From: Paenibacillus wulumuqiensis
GTDB lineage: Bacteria > Bacillota > Bacilli > Paenibacillales > Paenibacillaceae
DNA: 64,000 bases
NCBI RefSeq assembly: GCF_000971965.1
Contig: NZ_KQ040792.1
Location: 620,001-684,000, forward strand
Reading direction: 5' to 3'
The position numbers and the translations under genes were made by a program. The notes under the pieces were generated by a model. That model had not been told where the DNA came from. It did no database searches and worked only from the letters and a program-made list of their open reading frames with translations. The stretch's first letter is position 1, and each line of letters opens with the position of its first letter. Shown here in pieces: positions 48,822 through 58,994 of this stretch.

Positions 48822-49457
48822 ATGAAAAAATATTCAACCTGGATATTGGCAGCAGGAACAATCATGGTAGGTATCTGGGCAGGAAGTTCATTTACTACAG
48901 TTAGTAATGCAAGCAGTCAATTGGGTTCTGCTGATGATCCAGTCGTCACTAAAAGCTACGTCGATCAGCAAATCCAAAAAGCTCTGGGTGGCACGATTAG
49001 CAGTACCGATTCCAAAACAAACAGCAGCAGTTCCAAGGATACTCTTCCATCGAGCTCCGCCAGCACCAATACATCAGGCAGTTCAAGCAATAAAAATAAT
49101 ACCAGCAGCACAACAACTACACCGCCAGTAAGTGGAAGTACAAGTACTCCAGCTACACAGACAGGTTCTAGCTCATCTGCCAGCAATGGTGTAAGCATTG
49201 TAGAACTACGTCCAGGTAAGAAGTTGATTGCTGAGCCAGGTACACAGCTGATTGTGCGCACAGGCAAAGCGAAGGTGTACAGCGAGGGAACGAATGGACT
49301 TATCGATATCACAGTGGGTAAGGAACTTGGGGGCTCTCAAGCAGCACCCAATAATCATCTGCTGTTATTTCCAAGAGAAGGACGTGGTGTAGAAGTCGAT
49401 TCTACTCTGCGTTATAATGCGACAATTATGGTCATTGGCAATTACAAAGTACTATAA
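48822..49457 (+). CDS. Secreted protein with Ser/Thr linker and conserved C-terminal domain
   Basis: This 211-residue protein has an N-terminal signal or anchor helix (about 6-24), a short charged segment (DDPVVTKSYVDQQIQKAL), a roughly 80-residue Ser/Thr/Asn/Pro-rich linker, and a compact C-terminal domain (about 125-211) with VELRPGKKLIAEPGTQLIVRTGKAKVYSE and a final MVIGNYKVL. I recognise no named family. The layout suggests a membrane- or wall-tethered domain displayed outside the cell. It is monocistronic, with GGAGGAAAA before the ATG, and lies next to the S-layer-like gene. Confidence 0.75.
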   Translation: MKKYSTWILAAGTIMVGIWAGSSFTTVSNASSQLGSADDPVVTKSYVDQQIQKALGGTISSTDSKTNSSSSKDTLPSSSASTNTSGSSSNKNNTSSTTTTPPVSGSTSTPATQTGSSSSASNGVSIVELRPGKKLIAEPGTQLIVRTGKAKVYSEGTNGLIDITVGKELGGSQAAPNNHLLLFPREGRGVEVDSTLRYNATIMVIGNYKVL

Positions 49458-49994
49458 TTGGATGTTTTACTATGAAAGGTATTTATAGAAATTTAGTGAA
49501 TGGTAATTAGTTTATTCAGTGTTTAGTATTGAATATCAAATTTAGAAGTATAAGGTATCCTATTTTACTGTTATAATTTTATAAATCCGCTGTTATAGAA
49601 ATTCAATATGCTGTTATTATATGAAGCGATTTTACAAGATGAATTTCGTAAATGCATAAAATGACGAAAAAGCATATCTACCAAGAGAGATACAATATCT
49701 GTTTTGTTACAAATTGCTTTGGTGTAGAGAACTATTTCATTATGCATATACAGGCTATTCACAAGAGACACTATACAGATACCGTAACAGATCTATAGGG
49801 AATCTGATTTTGCAGAAATATTATTCCTTTTATCTTTGATCCTAAATTCATGTGTAATTGTGTGATTTTTTAATTATGTGATTTTGTAAGTAAGGTAATT
49901 TACTATCTGCCATTATGAAAACAAGGCTTATTTAACTGATAATTCGGTTTCACCTGTATGGTTATTTCAATGTACAAACTTACAAATAATAAGT
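49458..49994. other. AT-rich intergenic region without genes
   Basis: This roughly 540-bp stretch is strongly AT-rich. A short minus-strand frame (49571-49771) has no ribosome site or recognisable protein and is rejected. I see no clear terminator for the preceding gene and no structured RNA I can name. Confidence 0.5.
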
Positions 49995-50023
49995 TTGACA
50001 CCAGGTATCAAATACGTTATTAT
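49995..50023 (+). promoter_or_regulatory. Sigma-A promoter of metK
   Basis: TTGACA at 49995-50000 (perfect) and TATTAT at 50018-50023 are separated by 17 bp. Transcription would start near 50030. Confidence 0.8.
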
Positions 50024-50029
50024 GACTTT

Positions 50030-50076
50030 TGAGGCTTGTAAAGCAACCTTTTCCCTATGGAAAGGGTTCATTTTTT
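50030..50076 (+). promoter_or_regulatory. Attenuator-like leader hairpin upstream of metK
   Basis: A 10-bp hairpin (AACCTTTTCC at 50045-50054 with GGAAAGGGTT at 50059-50068, CTAT loop) is followed by CATTTTTT. It has the form of an intrinsic terminator but lies only about 15 nt after the predicted start of the metK mRNA and 80 nt before the gene. CAACCT at 50044-50049 could instead pair with AGGTTG at 50145-50150, which overlaps the metK ribosome site. No S-box (SAM-I) core is present. Confidence 0.55.
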
Positions 50077-50157
50077 GTGTAGAAACTCTTGATATGCACA
50101 CTGAGGTATTTTGCACAACGCTCACACCTTATTATCCATATGGGAGGTTGGAAACTG

Positions 50158-51360
50158 TTGTCCAATATTAAAAAACATCTATTTACATCAGAGTCTGTAA
50201 CTGAGGGACATCCGGATAAGATTTGTGACCAAATTTCTGATGCCGTACTGGACGCTTTTTTGGCAAATGACCCGAATGCACGTGTTGCATGTGAAGTGTC
50301 TGTAGCTACAGGCCTGGTACTTGTCATTGGTGAAATTAGCACAAACTCGGAGTATGTGGATATTCCATCTATCGTTAGAAATACCGTCAAAGAAATTGGC
50401 TATACTCGTGCCAAATACGGCTTTGACTATAATACATGCGCAGTACTGACTTCCCTGAACGAGCAATCTGCAGATATCGCTCAAGGCGTAAACGCAGCTT
50501 TGGAAACTCGTGATCCGGAACAAATGGAAAAAGAAACCGAAAACATTGGTGCAGGTGACCAGGGTCTGATGTTCGGATTTGCTGCGAATGAGACGCCTGA
50601 ACTGATGCCTTTGCCTATCGCTCTGTCTCACCGTATCGCACGCCGTCTCTCTGAGGTGCGCAAAGACGGTACGCTGGACTACCTGCGTCCGGATGGTAAA
50701 ACACAGGTTACTGTGGAATATCAGGATGGCAAGCCTGTACGTGTAGATACAATCGTTGTATCCACACAACATGCCGAAGAAATAACACTGGAGCAAATCC
50801 AAAAAGACATTCGCGAGCATGTTATTCTACCGGTCGTGCCTGCAGAACTGCTGGATGATGAAACAAAATACTTCATTAACCCTACTGGCCGCTTCGTTAT
50901 CGGTGGTCCTCAAGGTGATGCCGGTCTGACTGGCCGTAAAATCATTGTAGACACCTATGGTGGTTATGCACGCCATGGCGGTGGTGCATTCTCCGGTAAG
51001 GATCCTACAAAAGTAGACCGTTCCGCGGCTTATGCTGCACGTTATGTAGCGAAAAACCTGGTTGCTGCGGGTCTTGCTGAGAAGTGCGAGATTCAGTTGG
51101 CTTATGCAATCGGTGTTGCTAACCCGGTATCGATTAACGTAGATACGTATGGAACAGGCAAAATTGACGAAGATAAGCTGGTAGAACTGGTACGCGACAA
51201 CTTTGATCTGCGTCCAACAGGCATTATTCGTATGCTGAATCTGCGTCGTCCGATTTATCGTCAAACAGCAGCTTATGGTCACTTTGGCCGTACAGATGTG
51301 GATCTTCCTTGGGAACGTGTCGACAAAGCAGAACTGTTGAAATCTCAGGCAGGTCTGTAA
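50158..51360 (+). CDS. metK: S-adenosylmethionine synthetase
   Basis: This 400-residue enzyme makes SAM from methionine and ATP. Motifs are [22 protein letters not shown] split at the ATP site, [12 protein letters not shown], and the phosphate-loop [15 protein letters not shown]. The TTG at 50158 gives the usual N-terminus ([13 protein letters not shown]) and has GGGAGG about 10 bp upstream. An in-frame ATG at 50140 lacks a site. It is transcribed alone from a consensus promoter through an attenuator-like leader. Confidence 0.96.
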   Translation: MSNIKKHLFTSESVTEGHPDKICDQISDAVLDAFLANDPNARVACEVSVATGLVLVIGEISTNSEYVDIPSIVRNTVKEIGYTRAKYGFDYNTCAVLTSLNEQSADIAQGVNAALETRDPEQMEKETENIGAGDQGLMFGFAANETPELMPLPIALSHRIARRLSEVRKDGTLDYLRPDGKTQVTVEYQDGKPVRVDTIVVSTQHAEEITLEQIQKDIREHVILPVVPAELLDDETKYFINPTGRFVIGGPQGDAGLTGRKIIVDTYGGYARHGGGAFSGKDPTKVDRSAAYAARYVAKNLVAAGLAEKCEIQLAYAIGVANPVSINVDTYGTGKIDEDKLVELVRDNFDLRPTGIIRMLNLRRPIYRQTAAYGHFGRTDVDLPWERVDKAELLKSQAGL

Positions 51361-51524
51361 TAGAAGCCTAACAGCCGATTTTATAGTATAGATCGTATCG
51401 CTGAAGTACGGCAGTAACGGAATACTTTTGATATCCACAGGTATTGAAGGTTTTCGCAACTATTGTACGATAGAGTAATAAGAGCTTTTCATATCATCGG
51501 TTATAAATAATGAACTGTATTCAT

Positions 51525-51560
51525 GCCGTCCGGTCCAATTGCCGGGCGGCTTTTTATTTT
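51525..51560 (+). terminator. Terminator of metK
   Basis: GCCGTCCGG pairs with CCGGGCGGC (one G-U) around an 8-nt loop, followed by TTTTTATTTTT. Confidence 0.9.
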
Positions 51561-51609
51561 TATGTCAATATCCTGTGATTTTGCTGATTGTATCGCTTGT
51601 TGTACATAT

Positions 51610-51645
51610 CCTGCCACAAGTGTATTATACAAATACTTTGGCAGG
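51610..51645 (+). other. Hairpin in the leader region of the glycosidase-family gene
   Basis: CCTGCCA at 51610-51616 pairs with TGGCAGG at 51639-51645, and the loop contains AAGTGTATT/AATACTT that can extend the fold. It lies in the 300-bp gap between metK's terminator and the next gene; TTGACG occurs at 51757 but without a clear -10 box. Confidence 0.4.
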
Positions 51646-51873
51646 TATAAAATCAATTTAAATAATAAAGATGACAATATTTCAATAAAGTAATGTTTGT
51701 TCCGTAACTTTTTATTCTTTTTGTAGTCTAACTGATACAAGGATAACTTTACTGTTTGACGTTTGGATGGATTAGATTGATGATGATTGAGGGAACGAAT
51801 AGCTTATCCCTAATGAAGAGGAATAGATAAAGAGAAAAAAATGTAATTTCAAGGAATAGGAGCGTTCAATATT

Positions 51874-54555
51874 ATGACTGGCAAAGCAAAAACAATGCGC
51901 AAATGGATGGCACTTACCATTGCAGGCACGTTGTGGATTCAACCTGTGTTGGAGATCGGTGTACCATCGGCAGCCTGGTTCCCTGTACACCGGGCTGAAG
52001 CGGCTTCAACTACCAAGCTGAGTGAAAGCAATATCACTTCAGGAGCCCAATTACTGGAATACCGCTATAACACTACCCGTTCCGGCAAATCGGCGACTGC
52101 TATCGCAGACGTGGTAAAAGTGGATCTGCAGAACCCGTATGTCAATCTGAACGTAATGACCGGACAAGGCGGTAAATTTACTACCCGTCAGTCTGTAGAA
52201 GGCATGGCCAAAGAAACGGGGGCTGTTGCAGGCGTAAATGGTGACTATTTTAATACCAGTGCAGAGGGCGTTCCAATGGGCGCTCAGGCATCGGATGGAG
52301 TGTTAATGTCCAGTCCGTCCCAATTAGCAGGTATGTACGCTTTTGGTGTAACCAAAAGTGGAACACCAATGATCGAACAGTTCACCTTTGAAGGCAAGGT
52401 AACAGCAGAAGATGGTTCCACGTTTGATCTGGCAGGTATTAACCAGGCTTCCTACATGACCGAGCCGGATAAGACTTTCAGCCATACCAATAAGTTGTAT
52501 ATTTATACAGATGCCTGGAAAGCAGTAGAACGTCCGGCGAACAGCTCCACTACACCTACCGAAGTGCTGGTACAGGATGGAGTAATTACTCAGATTTCAT
52601 TAAATAAAGGGATCAAACAGACGGTTCCTGCAGGCGCTTATATTTTAAGAGCTCATGGAACAGCTGCCAAATATATTCAGCAGCATATGGCAGTCGGCCA
52701 AAAAGTATCAACCGACTATGCGCTGAAAGTCCGTTCTACCGGCAAAACAGTAGATCCTGCTGATCTGAAAATGATGATTGGCGGTCATACCATTCTGGTG
52801 GATCAGGGGAAAACCACTTCCTTTTCCCGTAACGTCAATGCGATCGGCGGTAACCGTGCCCGTACAGCAGTAGGCTACTCCCAGAATGGACGCTATGCCT
52901 ATATTATCGCTGTTCAGGACAATAACAACAGTGCAGGTATGTCACTCTATGAGCTGCAGTCCTTTATGGTCTCGATCGGAGTATGGAAAGGGATCAATCT
53001 GGATGGCGGCGGCTCCACAACGCTTGTAACGCGTCCTCTGGGCGAGAAGCAAGCCGAACTAACCTTCGAGACCGAGTATGGCGGAACGACGCAGCGCAGC
53101 GTGGTAAACGGTCTGGGAGTGTATACGACAGCTCCACAGGGCAGTGTCAAAGGATTCAACATCAGTGGTCCGAAGCAGCTGCTGCTCGGTCAGACTGCGA
53201 AATACACAGCTAACGGATATGACACGTACTACAATCCGATTAACAACGAGAATATCAAGCCTACCTGGAAAGCAGGCAGCGGCAATATCAAATGGACAGG
53301 CAGCGAGTTCAAAGCGACCGGTTCGGGTACAGCCAAGGTTATTGCTACCAGCAATGGCATCAGTACCAGCATGAATGTGGATATCGTAGGAGCAGATGCC
53401 ATTCAAAGTCTGTCTCCGGCAAGTGCTACAGCTACGCTGAAAGCAGGGACTACGATTGCCGTACCTGTAACAGCCAAGCTGAAAAATGGCTCCAGCATGA
53501 CTATTTCTCCGGAGACCCTGGATTGGGAATTCATCGGGTTCAAAGGAACGGTCAAGGATGATCAGCTGACGATCAATTCGGTGGATAGTAGTACTACAGT
53601 GGGCTACGCTATTGCCCGTTATGATGGCTTCAGCACCATGATGGTACTCACGACCGGCGGCGGCTCGATAACCACATGGGAAGACTTTGAAAATACAGGT
53701 TACAGCATCAGCTTCCTCGGCAATCCGAGTGCAGTTACCGGTACAGCAGCAATTACACAAGGAGCAGAGGATCACGCGAACTCCAAAGTGCTGCAGCTGA
53801 CCTATGATATGACCAATGGAACAGGCAAAAAATATGCCTATGCCCAGCTCAACGGCAATGCAGGCAAAACGCTGAATGCCGGTACCAAAGCAATGGCTGT
53901 TGATGTATATGGCGACCAGAGCTTTAACTGGCTGCGTGCTGAAGTTGCCGATGCCAGCGGTAAAACCGTCTATATCGATCTGGCGAAAAGCGTGAACTGG
54001 AAAGGCTGGAAAACACTCAATGTGGATCTGTCCTCACTGGGAATCAGCTATCCGGCCAAGTTAAAACGGATCTATCTGGTTAATGTGGAAGAAGGACAGG
54101 ATGAGCGTGCCGCAACCGGAAGCATCCAGATTGATAATATCAAGCTGACAGGGGCTGCCCAGGCAGCAAGCTTCACCAATCCTTCAGGTGCACTGGCGAT
54201 GACAGTCGGCCAAAAGACCGCGACACTGAATGGCAAATCCCAGTCGGTCGATGCAGCTCCCATGCTTCGCAATAATGCTACCTATATCCCGGTAAAATAC
54301 ATTATTGATGCTTTTGGCGGACAGGCCAACTGGGATCAGAAAAATCAGCGGGTCACCATTCTTCGTTCAGGTGAACTGATGGATCTGACTGTCGGTGACA
54401 AGCAGTATGTAATGAATGGCAAGCTTCAGAGTTCCAGTGTAGCACCTCTGGTAGTGTCTGGCAGGACTTTAGTCCCGCTTCGTCTGGTTTCTGAAGAGCT
54501 TGGACTGACTGTAAAATGGGATCAAAAAACCAAGACGATTACTGTCCAATCATGA
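51874..54555 (+). CDS. Secreted phosphodiester glycosidase (NAGPA) family protein with stalk domain
   Basis: This 893-residue exported protein has a signal peptide (1-44, ending AEA). The NAGPA/DUF2233 domain (about 95-400) shows GVNGDYFNTSAEGVPMGAQ, MIGGHTILVDQG and NLDGGGSTTLV. An Ig-like region (about 410-510), a lectin- or CBM-like region with a Trp-rich end (about 610-765) and two stalk-domain repeats (770-893) follow. The named relative removes GlcNAc from GlcNAc-1-phosphodiesters; bacterial members may act on phosphodiester-linked sugars of wall polymers, which is inference. AGGAG lies 11 bp before ATG 51874; ATG 51895 is an alternative. The stalk domain is shared with the S-layer-like protein. 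Confidence 0.88.
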   Translation: MTGKAKTMRKWMALTIAGTLWIQPVLEIGVPSAAWFPVHRAEAASTTKLSESNITSGAQLLEYRYNTTRSGKSATAIADVVKVDLQNPYVNLNVMTGQGGKFTTRQSVEGMAKETGAVAGVNGDYFNTSAEGVPMGAQASDGVLMSSPSQLAGMYAFGVTKSGTPMIEQFTFEGKVTAEDGSTFDLAGINQASYMTEPDKTFSHTNKLYIYTDAWKAVERPANSSTTPTEVLVQDGVITQISLNKGIKQTVPAGAYILRAHGTAAKYIQQHMAVGQKVSTDYALKVRSTGKTVDPADLKMMIGGHTILVDQGKTTSFSRNVNAIGGNRARTAVGYSQNGRYAYIIAVQDNNNSAGMSLYELQSFMVSIGVWKGINLDGGGSTTLVTRPLGEKQAELTFETEYGGTTQRSVVNGLGVYTTAPQGSVKGFNISGPKQLLLGQTAKYTANGYDTYYNPINNENIKPTWKAGSGNIKWTGSEFKATGSGTAKVIATSNGISTSMNVDIVGADAIQSLSPASATATLKAGTTIAVPVTAKLKNGSSMTISPETLDWEFIGFKGTVKDDQLTINSVDSSTTVGYAIARYDGFSTMMVLTTGGGSITTWEDFENTGYSISFLGNPSAVTGTAAITQGAEDHANSKVLQLTYDMTNGTGKKYAYAQLNGNAGKTLNAGTKAMAVDVYGDQSFNWLRAEVADASGKTVYIDLAKSVNWKGWKTLNVDLSSLGISYPAKLKRIYLVNVEEGQDERAATGSIQIDNIKLTGAAQAASFTNPSGALAMTVGQKTATLNGKSQSVDAAPMLRNNATYIPVKYIIDAFGGQANWDQKNQRVTILRSGELMDLTVGDKQYVMNGKLQSSSVAPLVVSGRTLVPLRLVSEELGLTVKWDQKTKTITVQS

Positions 54556-54615
54556 TAAGTTATAATATGATATAAAAGTATCATATAATTGACTTACAGA
54601 AATGGAGAAGATCAA

Positions 54616-55767
54616 GTGGAGTTCCACGCTGATGCGATAGATCACGTCATTAAGAACGCAACAAACGTAATGGAAAACAGCAAATATCAGATCTTTGAGA
54701 TCCTGGATACTTCCCGAAGAGAACTGCTTTCTCTCAATACGGAGCTGGAGCTTGTATTGAGAGAGACAGCGGAGACCATCGAGAAGGTCGATCAGCTCGA
54801 AGTTGGTTATCGCAGTTCCCGAATTAGACTCACTGAGGTAAGTCGCGACTTTGTGCGGTATAATGAAGAGGATATCAAGCAAGCCTATGAGAAGGCGACT
54901 CAGCTACAGCTTGATCTGATGATATACCGGGAAAAGGAAATGTACCTGAAAGCCAGACGGGACGATTTACAGAAGCGGGTTAAAAATGTGGAAAGCTCCA
55001 TCGAGCGCGCTGAGACGATCGGTTCGCAGATGGGGGTCGTACTGGAATATCTGTCCGGTGAGCTGAATCAGGTTACCCGTATCCTGGAATCTGCCAAAAA
55101 CCGCCAGCTGATTGGTTTGAAGATCATTTTGGCTCAAGAAGATGAGCGCAAGAGGATTTCCCGGGAAATCCATGATGGGCCTGCGCAATTACTGGCAAAC
55201 CTAGTTCTTAGGACGGAAATTTTGGAAAGAATGATTGCCAAGCAGGAATATCAGATGGTTAAGGACGAAATAGTAGATTTGAAAGCACAAGTGCGTTCAA
55301 GCTTACAAGAAATGAGAAAAGTAATATTTAATCTGAGACCGATGGCACTGGATGATCTGGGCCTCATTCCTACTCTTCGAAAATATGTGCAGGATTATGA
55401 GGAAAAAACTCGAATCCGTTCCATCTTCGAAACAAGAGGGAAGGAATATCGGCTTACTTCAGCCATGGAGGCTGCTATCTATCGGCTGGTTCAGGAGGCA
55501 CTCACAAACGCTTCCAAACACGCTGAGCCTACGTATGTAACAGTTATTCTTACATTCCAGGCGCAGATCGTGAAGCTGACTGTGGAAGATAACGGTAAAG
55601 GCTTCAATCTGGAGAAAGTAGAGCAGCGTACCAAGGACCATAATAATTTTGGATTAATCGGTATGCGTGAGCGGGTTGAATTACTGGACGGCAGAATGGA
55701 AATTGAATCTGCTGAAAATCAGGGTACAAAAATTGTAATTCATATTCCGACGAACGTGGAAAAGTGA
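54616..55767 (+). CDS. degS: Sensor histidine kinase DegS
   Basis: This 383-residue soluble histidine kinase has no membrane helix. The N-terminal half (to about 175) is a coiled-coil sensor region. The HisKA_3 motif EIHDGPAQLLAN holds the phosphorylated His, and the ATPase domain shows ALTNASKHAEP (N box), DNGKGFNLEKV and FGLIGMRERVELLDG. GTG 54616 is preferred (GGAGA 8 bp upstream) over TTG 54589. degU follows by 13 bp. In Bacillus the pair controls exoenzymes, competence and motility, which fits the comF and flagellar genes just downstream. Confidence 0.95.
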   Translation: MEFHADAIDHVIKNATNVMENSKYQIFEILDTSRRELLSLNTELELVLRETAETIEKVDQLEVGYRSSRIRLTEVSRDFVRYNEEDIKQAYEKATQLQLDLMIYREKEMYLKARRDDLQKRVKNVESSIERAETIGSQMGVVLEYLSGELNQVTRILESAKNRQLIGLKIILAQEDERKRISREIHDGPAQLLANLVLRTEILERMIAKQEYQMVKDEIVDLKAQVRSSLQEMRKVIFNLRPMALDDLGLIPTLRKYVQDYEEKTRIRSIFETRGKEYRLTSAMEAAIYRLVQEALTNASKHAEPTYVTVILTFQAQIVKLTVEDNGKGFNLEKVEQRTKDHNNFGLIGMRERVELLDGRMEIESAENQGTKIVIHIPTNVEK

Positions 55768-55780
55768 AAGGGGCAACAGA

Positions 55781-56506
55781 ATGGAAAACCATGATTACGG
55801 CGCTAAAAAAATTAAAATACTGCTAGCCGATGATCATCAACTGTTTCGCGAGGGGCTGAAGCGCATCCTTAATATGGAGGATGATCTTGAGGTGATTGGC
55901 GAATGTGGAGATGGCATTCAAGTGCTGGAGTTCTGTAACCATACTCCACCAGAGGTTGTATTGATGGATATCAATATGCCAATTGAGAACGGGGTAGAAG
56001 CTACAGAGAAGCTTCGTGAGCTTTTCCCGGATATTAAGGTTATCATTCTCTCCATTCATGATGATGAAAGTTATGTTTTCGAAACATTGCGCAAAGGAGC
56101 ATCCGGCTACCTGCTGAAAGATATGGAAGCAGAGTCACTGGTCAATGCTATTCGCTCTGTTGTTGAAGGCCATGCCTATATCCATCCCAAAGTGACTGGC
56201 AAACTGATTCAGCAGCTGCGCCGTATGACATATGTCAATGAAACCGGCACACTGGCAGATAATAATAACAATGGCGAGACAGGCGTTAAGTTTGTCGCAG
56301 GCGATGACAATCCACTGACCCGCCGTGAAGCAGAAGTTCTCCGTCTGATGGCAGAAGGCAAGAGCAACAAGATGATTGGTGAATATCTGTTTATCAGTGA
56401 GAAAACAGTTAAAAACCATGTCAGCAGCATTCTACAGAAGATGGAAGTTGACGATCGTACACAGGCCGTTATTAATTCTATCAAGCATGGCTGGGTTACT
56501 CTGTAA
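55781..56506 (+). CDS. degU: Response regulator DegU
   Basis: This 241-residue regulator has a receiver domain (about 10-125) with the phosphoacceptor Asp in [13 protein letters not shown], a linker rich in Asn, and a C-terminal LuxR-type DNA-binding domain (about 175-240, [23 protein letters not shown] split around the turn and [16 protein letters not shown]). It acts with DegS. AAAGGGG lies before the ATG. A strong terminator follows, separating degSU from comFA. Confidence 0.96.
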   Translation: MENHDYGAKKIKILLADDHQLFREGLKRILNMEDDLEVIGECGDGIQVLEFCNHTPPEVVLMDINMPIENGVEATEKLRELFPDIKVIILSIHDDESYVFETLRKGASGYLLKDMEAESLVNAIRSVVEGHAYIHPKVTGKLIQQLRRMTYVNETGTLADNNNNGETGVKFVAGDDNPLTRREAEVLRLMAEGKSNKMIGEYLFISEKTVKNHVSSILQKMEVDDRTQAVINSIKHGWVTL

Positions 56507-56550
56507 TCCATTCGCCAAATAATGTAATCGTATAGAGGTATAACAAGTGA

Positions 56551-56588
56551 AGCACACTTTCCTGTAAGGGAGAGTGTGCTTTTTTTTC
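56551..56588 (+). terminator. Terminator of degSU
   Basis: AGCACACTTTCC pairs with GGGAGAGTGTGCT (one G-U) around a short loop, followed by eight Ts. Confidence 0.92.
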
Positions 56589-56647
56589 TATCAGAATTAT
56601 TGCATAGAGAATAGATAGGCGTATAAGCCAGATAGGAGAGAGCAAAA

Positions 56648-58915
56648 ATGCAGGCAGTTTTGTATACGGTAAAATATGCGCAGGGCTGGTCGCTCCATAT
56701 ATCACTTGATCTCAGGGTTGATCTCATGTGGTGGACAGCTCTGGCAAAACGAGAGCAGCTCAGTGAGCAGATCTGGCTGGTAACAGTCGCCATGCCGCTG
56801 GGCAAGGCTCTGCAATGCTGTGCTTACATGAAAACATTCAATAGGTCTTCTATACAGCAGGAGACCTGGTTGGCAAATATTCATCGGTTTCTGTTGGACT
56901 ATTCTCATACAGGCGCGTCCTCTGCACTCGGGAGTACCTATCCTCATAGTCTCAATACCGATCCGGTAGGGCATTTACTGTGGGATATGCAGATGGGCTG
57001 GACCGAGGCGGGCGAGTATGTACTAAGCAGCTGGGAAGAAGATCAACTGCCGGGGAATCCGGCTTCATCCCTATGGAAAAGGAAACTTACCGATGAAGCT
57101 GTATATATAAGCCGAAAATTAATCGGACGTTCTCTGCTTCTCAATGAATGTACTGCCATGCTCCATGAAGCAGGAGGTTCCCTAAATGCTTGGAAAAGCT
57201 CTATCCAGCTCGCTTATCTCAGCAAGCACATTCGACTGCGGTCAGCAGTACATCCGGCAGACAGGCAGAAGCGGCAAACAAGTCTTCACCATCGATTGTC
57301 TGCTCGTTTGCATACACTACATTCTGGTGCAGCACAGTGCCTTCGCTGTGGAAGCAAACGTATACGTTATACCGCCTGTGCCAGCTGCGGCTCTGCTGCC
57401 TGCGGATATTGCGAAGACTGTCTTGCCCTTGGTCGAAGCCGGGAATGCGGGCTGCTGCTACAGGCTGTATATCCAGATAAGCGGACTGCGCAATCCGTAA
57501 ATTCAGCTTGGCATGTACTACCGGATACGGAGAACGGCTCCAGTCATCCGGCTGCATGTTCTTCTTATGACATTTCCTGTACTCCGGAAGCGATGCAGCA
57601 GCGCTGGAGATTGAGTCCGGCGCAGACAGCGGCCGCTTATCAGGCATTATTATTTTTAACTGCATCCGCACCGGTCTCTGCTGGTCAAAACACGACTAAG
57701 GATTTTGCTGAACAATTCGAATATGCTGAACGCCGGATGATTCCAAACGTACCAACCGGGAATGAAATTAATGAATATTCGACTGGGAATAAAAAGCACA
57801 TTGGAGGATTCAGCCGATTTTCTTCCTTTATAAAAAATGGGCAGAACAAAAATCATCTCAGACTGCCTAGATTTTGGCCCGGTCGCACTCGAAAAAGCAT
57901 TACCCATACAAATACCTTGAGATCAGCAGGTCAAGAACGATTTCTGTTATGGGCTGTCACCGGGGCAGGCAAGACAGAGATGGTGTTTCCTCTTCTGGAG
58001 CATGCTATTCGTACCGGCGGCAGGGCAGTAATTGCAACTCCGCGCCGGGATGTGGTTCTGGAGCTGGCTCCACGTATTGCCAGAGCATTTCCGGATATTG
58101 AGATTGCCGTATTGTATGGAGGCAGTGATGAGCGGTGGCGGACAGCAGCACTGACGATCGCTACGACACATCAGCTGATGCGGTTCCATGAAGCTTTTGA
58201 GCTGGTGATTATTGATGAGATCGATGCTTTTCCCTACCATAATAACCCTATGCTCAGCTATGCAGCTGCTCAGGCATGCAGCCAGGGCGGCAAATTCATT
58301 TATTTATCTGCCACACCATCTGCCGAACTGCAGCAGGAAATAAAGCGGGGAACCCTTGCCCATGCCAAAGTGCCGGTTCGTTATCATCGTCATCCGCTGC
58401 CTGTACCCCGGCATCTCAGAATGCCATCCCTGACCAAATGCATCAGCAGCAAGCAGATTCCGGCTGCTCTGCGCAGTCAGCTGCATACGTCCATCAATCG
58501 GGGTGCACAGATATTTCTGTTTGTTCCCCGTATTGCCTGGATAGAAGATGCAGTCGAGCTGATCCGAAGTTACTTTCCCCATATATATGTAGAAGGTACA
58601 TCCTCGCAAGACCCGGATCGTATGGATAAAGTCAGTCTTTTCCGACAACAGCAGATTCGGCTGCTGGTGACAACGACCATTCTGGAACGCGGTGTAACGA
58701 TTCCGCGAAGCGATGTATACATTATGGATGCGCATGACAAGCTGTATGATGCAGCTGCACTTATCCAGATGGCTGGTCGGGCAGGTCGTTCCATGGATGA
58801 TCCGGCAGGAGGTGTGTTTTTTGCATCATCCGACTGGACGGTGGAGCAGAAGAGAGCCTTGAGTCAGATCAGAGGGATGAATCGAATTGCCAGACAGCAG
58901 GGATATCTGAAATGA
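56648..58915 (+). CDS. comFA: Late competence ATPase ComFA
   Basis: This 755-residue DEAD-box-like translocase drives DNA uptake during natural transformation. An N-terminal extension of about 225 residues, rich in Trp and without recognised motifs, precedes a four-Cys zinc site ([22 protein letters not shown]; about 231-262). The helicase core has Walker A as TGAGKT (437-442), DEID as Walker B (523-526), SAT in YLSATPS, and QMAGRAGR (about 707). B. subtilis ComFA is much shorter (about 460 residues). A purine-rich site (AGGAGAG) precedes the ATG. comFB is absent, and comFC follows by 79 bp. Confidence 0.9.
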   Translation: MQAVLYTVKYAQGWSLHISLDLRVDLMWWTALAKREQLSEQIWLVTVAMPLGKALQCCAYMKTFNRSSIQQETWLANIHRFLLDYSHTGASSALGSTYPHSLNTDPVGHLLWDMQMGWTEAGEYVLSSWEEDQLPGNPASSLWKRKLTDEAVYISRKLIGRSLLLNECTAMLHEAGGSLNAWKSSIQLAYLSKHIRLRSAVHPADRQKRQTSLHHRLSARLHTLHSGAAQCLRCGSKRIRYTACASCGSAACGYCEDCLALGRSRECGLLLQAVYPDKRTAQSVNSAWHVLPDTENGSSHPAACSSYDISCTPEAMQQRWRLSPAQTAAAYQALLFLTASAPVSAGQNTTKDFAEQFEYAERRMIPNVPTGNEINEYSTGNKKHIGGFSRFSSFIKNGQNKNHLRLPRFWPGRTRKSITHTNTLRSAGQERFLLWAVTGAGKTEMVFPLLEHAIRTGGRAVIATPRRDVVLELAPRIARAFPDIEIAVLYGGSDERWRTAALTIATTHQLMRFHEAFELVIIDEIDAFPYHNNPMLSYAAAQACSQGGKFIYLSATPSAELQQEIKRGTLAHAKVPVRYHRHPLPVPRHLRMPSLTKCISSKQIPAALRSQLHTSINRGAQIFLFVPRIAWIEDAVELIRSYFPHIYVEGTSSQDPDRMDKVSLFRQQQIRLLVTTTILERGVTIPRSDVYIMDAHDKLYDAAALIQMAGRAGRSMDDPAGGVFFASSDWTVEQKRALSQIRGMNRIARQQGYLK

Positions 58916-58994
58916 ACAAAAGGAATCATTACTCTATTTCTACATATATATAATCAATCCAGCCAGAGACAACTAAAATCAAAGAAAGGAGCTT

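Noticed and set aside
49571-49771. 66-codon minus-strand frame in the AT-rich gap before metK
   Set aside because: No ribosome site, promoter or recognisable protein; expected by chance in AT-rich DNA.
49995-50157. SAM-I (S-box) riboswitch before metK
   Set aside because: The leader is too short and lacks the conserved core; only a terminator-like hairpin is present.
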